Shown here: positions 12,119-13,314 of the stretch, piece after piece
How the letters are laid out: each line of letters opens with the position of its first letter
Numbering within the stretch: the stretch's first letter is position 1
DNA from: CAIJXV01 sp964497135
GTDB taxonomy: Bacteria > Verrucomicrobiota > Kiritimatiellia > CAIKKV01 > CAIJXV01
Reading direction: 5' to 3'
DNA: 13,314 nt
Assembly: GCA_964497135.1 (NCBI GenBank)
Contig: CAZCDO010000106.1
Span: forward strand, 1-13,314
Made by a program: the position numbers and the translations under genes
Notes under the pieces: generated by a model
What the model saw: only the letters and a program-made list of their open reading frames with translations
Told to the model about the DNA's origin: nothing
Databases searched by the model: none

Positions 12119-12137
12119 TTACATTTTTGTATTAATA
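12119..12137. repeat. 19-bp direct repeat, copy 2 (putative activator site)
   Basis: Perfect second copy of the 19-bp element, shifted by 34 bases (about three helical turns), so both copies face nearly the same side of the DNA. The bases on either side of the two copies differ, so the repeat boundary is exactly 19 bases. It is centred about 169 bases upstream of the predicted glnA start of transcription. Confidence 0.6.
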
Positions 12138-12146
12138 CATCGTATC

Positions 12147-12243
12147 CCTGCACAGACCTGTAGGGCCGCCGCTTGTCGGCGTGCCGGGCCCCAGACGACC
12201 TTCGACGAGCGAAGGCCCTACGATATCGCGAATCCTGTGCAGG
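12147..12243. repeat. 97-bp nested palindromic (cruciform-like) element
   Basis: Outer ends CCTGCACAG (12147-12155) and CTGTGCAGG (12235-12243) are perfect inverted repeats. Inside them GTAGGGCC (12160-12167) pairs with GGCCCTAC (12214-12221). Inside that lie two small hairpins, GCCG/CGGC with loop CTTGT at 12168-12180 and CCTTCG/CGAAGG with loop ACGAG at 12199-12215. The cloverleaf-like design resembles REP/BIME-type or small non-autonomous palindromic elements that occur in many copies per genome. No flanking target duplication or transposase is visible. Only one copy is in this window. Confidence 0.7.
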
Positions 12244-12332
12244 CAAGAACCTAAGGGTGCGCCGAACTGCCTTGCCCCCCCCAAAAAAACCTGCGTCAGG
12301 CAAATCATCTGGTATTCGACACTCAACCGATC

Positions 12333-12338
12333 TATGAT
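12333..12338 (+). promoter_or_regulatory. Possible -10 box of rsgA
   Basis: TATGAT (5 of 6 to the sigma-70 -10 consensus) ends 8 bases before the rsgA ATG, and no good -35 hexamer lies 16-18 bases upstream. If used, transcription would start at or within one or two bases of the ATG, giving a leaderless mRNA, which fits the absence of a clear Shine-Dalgarno sequence. This is weak evidence. Confidence 0.3.
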
Positions 12339-12346
12339 GATGGGAC

Positions 12347-13261
12347 ATGACTTCCCCCAACAACGTCACCATCAAAGGCCGGATCATTGGCGCCTATGGG
12401 CGCCAGTATGAAATCCGGATCGGAGAGGGGTTTGCCGACGGTCCGATCCTGATGTGTTCCCCCCGTGGAAAGAAAAGCCTCTACGCCTGTGGCGACGAAG
12501 TCGAAGTGGAACCCTCCGGCGCCACCCAAGGCGTCATTCAAACCCTCCTGCCCCGGCGCAGTCTTTTTTATCGCGCGAATGCCTTTAAGGAAAAACTGAT
12601 TGCCGCCAACGTCACGCAAGTGGTGATCGTCGTGGCGACCGAACCCGGTTTCAGCGACGAATTGCTTATCCGCTGCCTGTGTGCCGTCGAGTCGCAGAAT
12701 CTGACCGGCCTGATCCTCCTGAATAAATGCGATCTCGAAACCCATCTTCAACGGGGGCGCGAACTATTGGCGCCGTTCGCCCGGCTGGGTCATCCGGTTC
12801 TCGAAGTGAACGCGTTGACCGGCGATCTCGGCGAATTGCGCCGGCATCTAGCCGGACACATCTCATTGCTATTCGGTCAATCCGGCATGGGCAAGACGAC
12901 CCTGACCAACGCGCTGGTGACCGAAGCCGACGCAAAAACCGGGGAAGTATCGGAAACGCTCAACAGCGGCAAACACACCACCACGCAGGCCCGCTGGTAT
13001 GACCTGCCGGGGGGCGGCGCCCTGATTGACAGTCCCGGCCTGGAAGCCTTTGGTCTCTCGCATTTGTCGCGCGAGGAGATCGAGTACGGCTTCCGGGAGT
13101 TCAGGGACTTACGCGGCCAATGCCGGTTCCGGGACTGCCAGCATGACCACGAACCCCACTGCGCCTTTCGGGCCGCCTTCTCCTCGGGCGCCATCGACGC
13201 CCGGCGCTTTGAGGTATTCCAAACCCTTCTCGCCGAATATCGCAATCGGCCGAAACACTAG
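12347..13261 (+). CDS. rsgA: Ribosome small-subunit GTPase RsgA (YjeQ)
   Basis: A circularly permuted GTPase that acts late in 30S subunit maturation and checks the decoding centre. The 304-residue protein has an N-terminal OB-fold (about 8-70), then the GTPase motifs in permuted order: G4 NKCD at 126-129, G1 GQSGMGKT at 177-184, a TTT switch at 211-213 and G3 DSPG at 228-231. The C-terminal zinc site is C-X4-C-X-H-X5-C with Cys259, Cys264, His266 and Cys272. All family hallmarks are present and the length is normal. The segment SLFYRANAFKEKLIAANVTQ is close to my recollection of beta-proteobacterial RsgA, so transfer or shared ancestry is possible. The ATG at 12347 has no clear ribosome-binding site. 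It is the only plus-strand gene and is divergent from glnA. Confidence 0.97.
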   Translation: MTSPNNVTIKGRIIGAYGRQYEIRIGEGFADGPILMCSPRGKKSLYACGDEVEVEPSGATQGVIQTLLPRRSLFYRANAFKEKLIAANVTQVVIVVATEPGFSDELLIRCLCAVESQNLTGLILLNKCDLETHLQRGRELLAPFARLGHPVLEVNALTGDLGELRRHLAGHISLLFGQSGMGKTTLTNALVTEADAKTGEVSETLNSGKHTTTQARWYDLPGGGALIDSPGLEAFGLSHLSREEIEYGFREFRDLRGQCRFRDCQHDHEPHCAFRAAFSSGAIDARRFEVFQTLLAEYRNRPKH

Positions 13262-13285
13262 CCCGGCTTTCTGCGAAAGCCGGGC
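13261..13285 (+). terminator. Hairpin terminator after rsgA
   Basis: GCCCGGCTTTC and GAAAGCCGGGC form a perfect 11-bp stem with the loop TGC, beginning at the last base of the rsgA stop codon. It is followed by CAAATTGC, without a U-run, so it may work as an mRNA 3'-end stabiliser or a non-canonical terminator. The remaining 29 bases of the window show nothing else. Confidence 0.65.
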
Positions 13286-13314
13286 CAAATTGCAGATGCG
13301 CCATCAGCAATACG

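Larger units (their letters stand above)
11878..12346. other. Divergent regulatory region, glnA / rsgA
   Basis: This 469-base stretch has no credible gene. From the glnA side it holds a leader with a GNRA-type hairpin, a sigma-54-type promoter, an AT-rich block with three TATTAATA motifs and two 19-bp direct repeats, then a 97-bp nested palindrome and finally a C8A7 tract close to rsgA. The AT-rich part (about 11990-12140) contrasts strongly with the GC-rich genes on either side. Confidence 0.75.

Noticed and set aside
12085..12137. NtrC binding sites
   Set aside because: The TACA-N4-TGTA core does not match the GC-rich NtrC half-sites, so I call it an unknown activator or operator site.
12283..12300. 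Minus-strand intrinsic terminator: CCTG/CAGG hairpin followed by T7
   Set aside because: The stem is only 4 bp (5 with a G-U pair), and no minus-strand gene precedes it in the window. It could only stop antisense transcripts.

Overview
The window looks like a chromosomal stretch from a free-living, GC-rich bacterium. The gene set (type III glutamine synthetase, two-subunit glutamate synthase, Fe-S type PurF, a tiny Arg/Lys-rich protein, a Gfo/Idh/MocA oxidoreductase and palindromic intergenic repeats) fits the Planctomycetota-Verrucomicrobiota-Kiritimatiellota-Lentisphaerota side of the tree best. That placement is an inference from gene content; no phylogenetic marker was tested. A run of 46 N at 10473-10518 shows this is a draft or scaffolded assembly.

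Layout: seven protein genes and one tRNA lie on the minus strand, and one gene lies on the plus strand at the right end. In minus-strand reading order they are: type III glutamine synthetase (11877-9744, interrupted only by the N gap), gltB (9743 or 9716 to 5175), gltD (5182-3758, overlapping gltB by 8 bases), purF (3674-2247), a secreted thioredoxin-like protein (2197-1724), a 37-residue basic protein (1660-1547), tRNA-Cys(GCA) (1466-1393) and a Gfo/Idh/MocA-family oxidoreductase (1304-255). rsgA (12347-13261) is divergent and ends in a strong hairpin. The first 254 bases hold no gene but several small hairpins and a 9-bp tandem repeat.

The core is a nitrogen-assimilation block. Glutamine synthetase makes glutamine from glutamate and ammonia, GltBD regenerates two glutamates from glutamine and 2-oxoglutarate (the GS-GOGAT cycle), and PurF spends glutamine on the first step of purine synthesis. 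The first three genes abut or overlap and are almost certainly one operon; purF follows 83 bases later and may be read with them.

The most interesting non-coding part is the 469-base divergent region 11878-12346. On the glnA side it has a near-consensus sigma-54 (-24/-12) promoter, a leader hairpin with a GNRA-type loop, and two perfect 19-bp direct repeats with a TACA-N4-TGTA core. The repeats are 34 bp apart and centred about 135 and 169 bp upstream of the predicted start, where enhancer sites for sigma-54 activators usually sit. Between these and rsgA lies a 97-bp nested, cruciform-like palindromic element (12147-12243) that looks like a dispersed repeat. No complete unknown defence or mobile system is visible; the best candidate novelty is the regulatory architecture of the glutamine synthetase operon.
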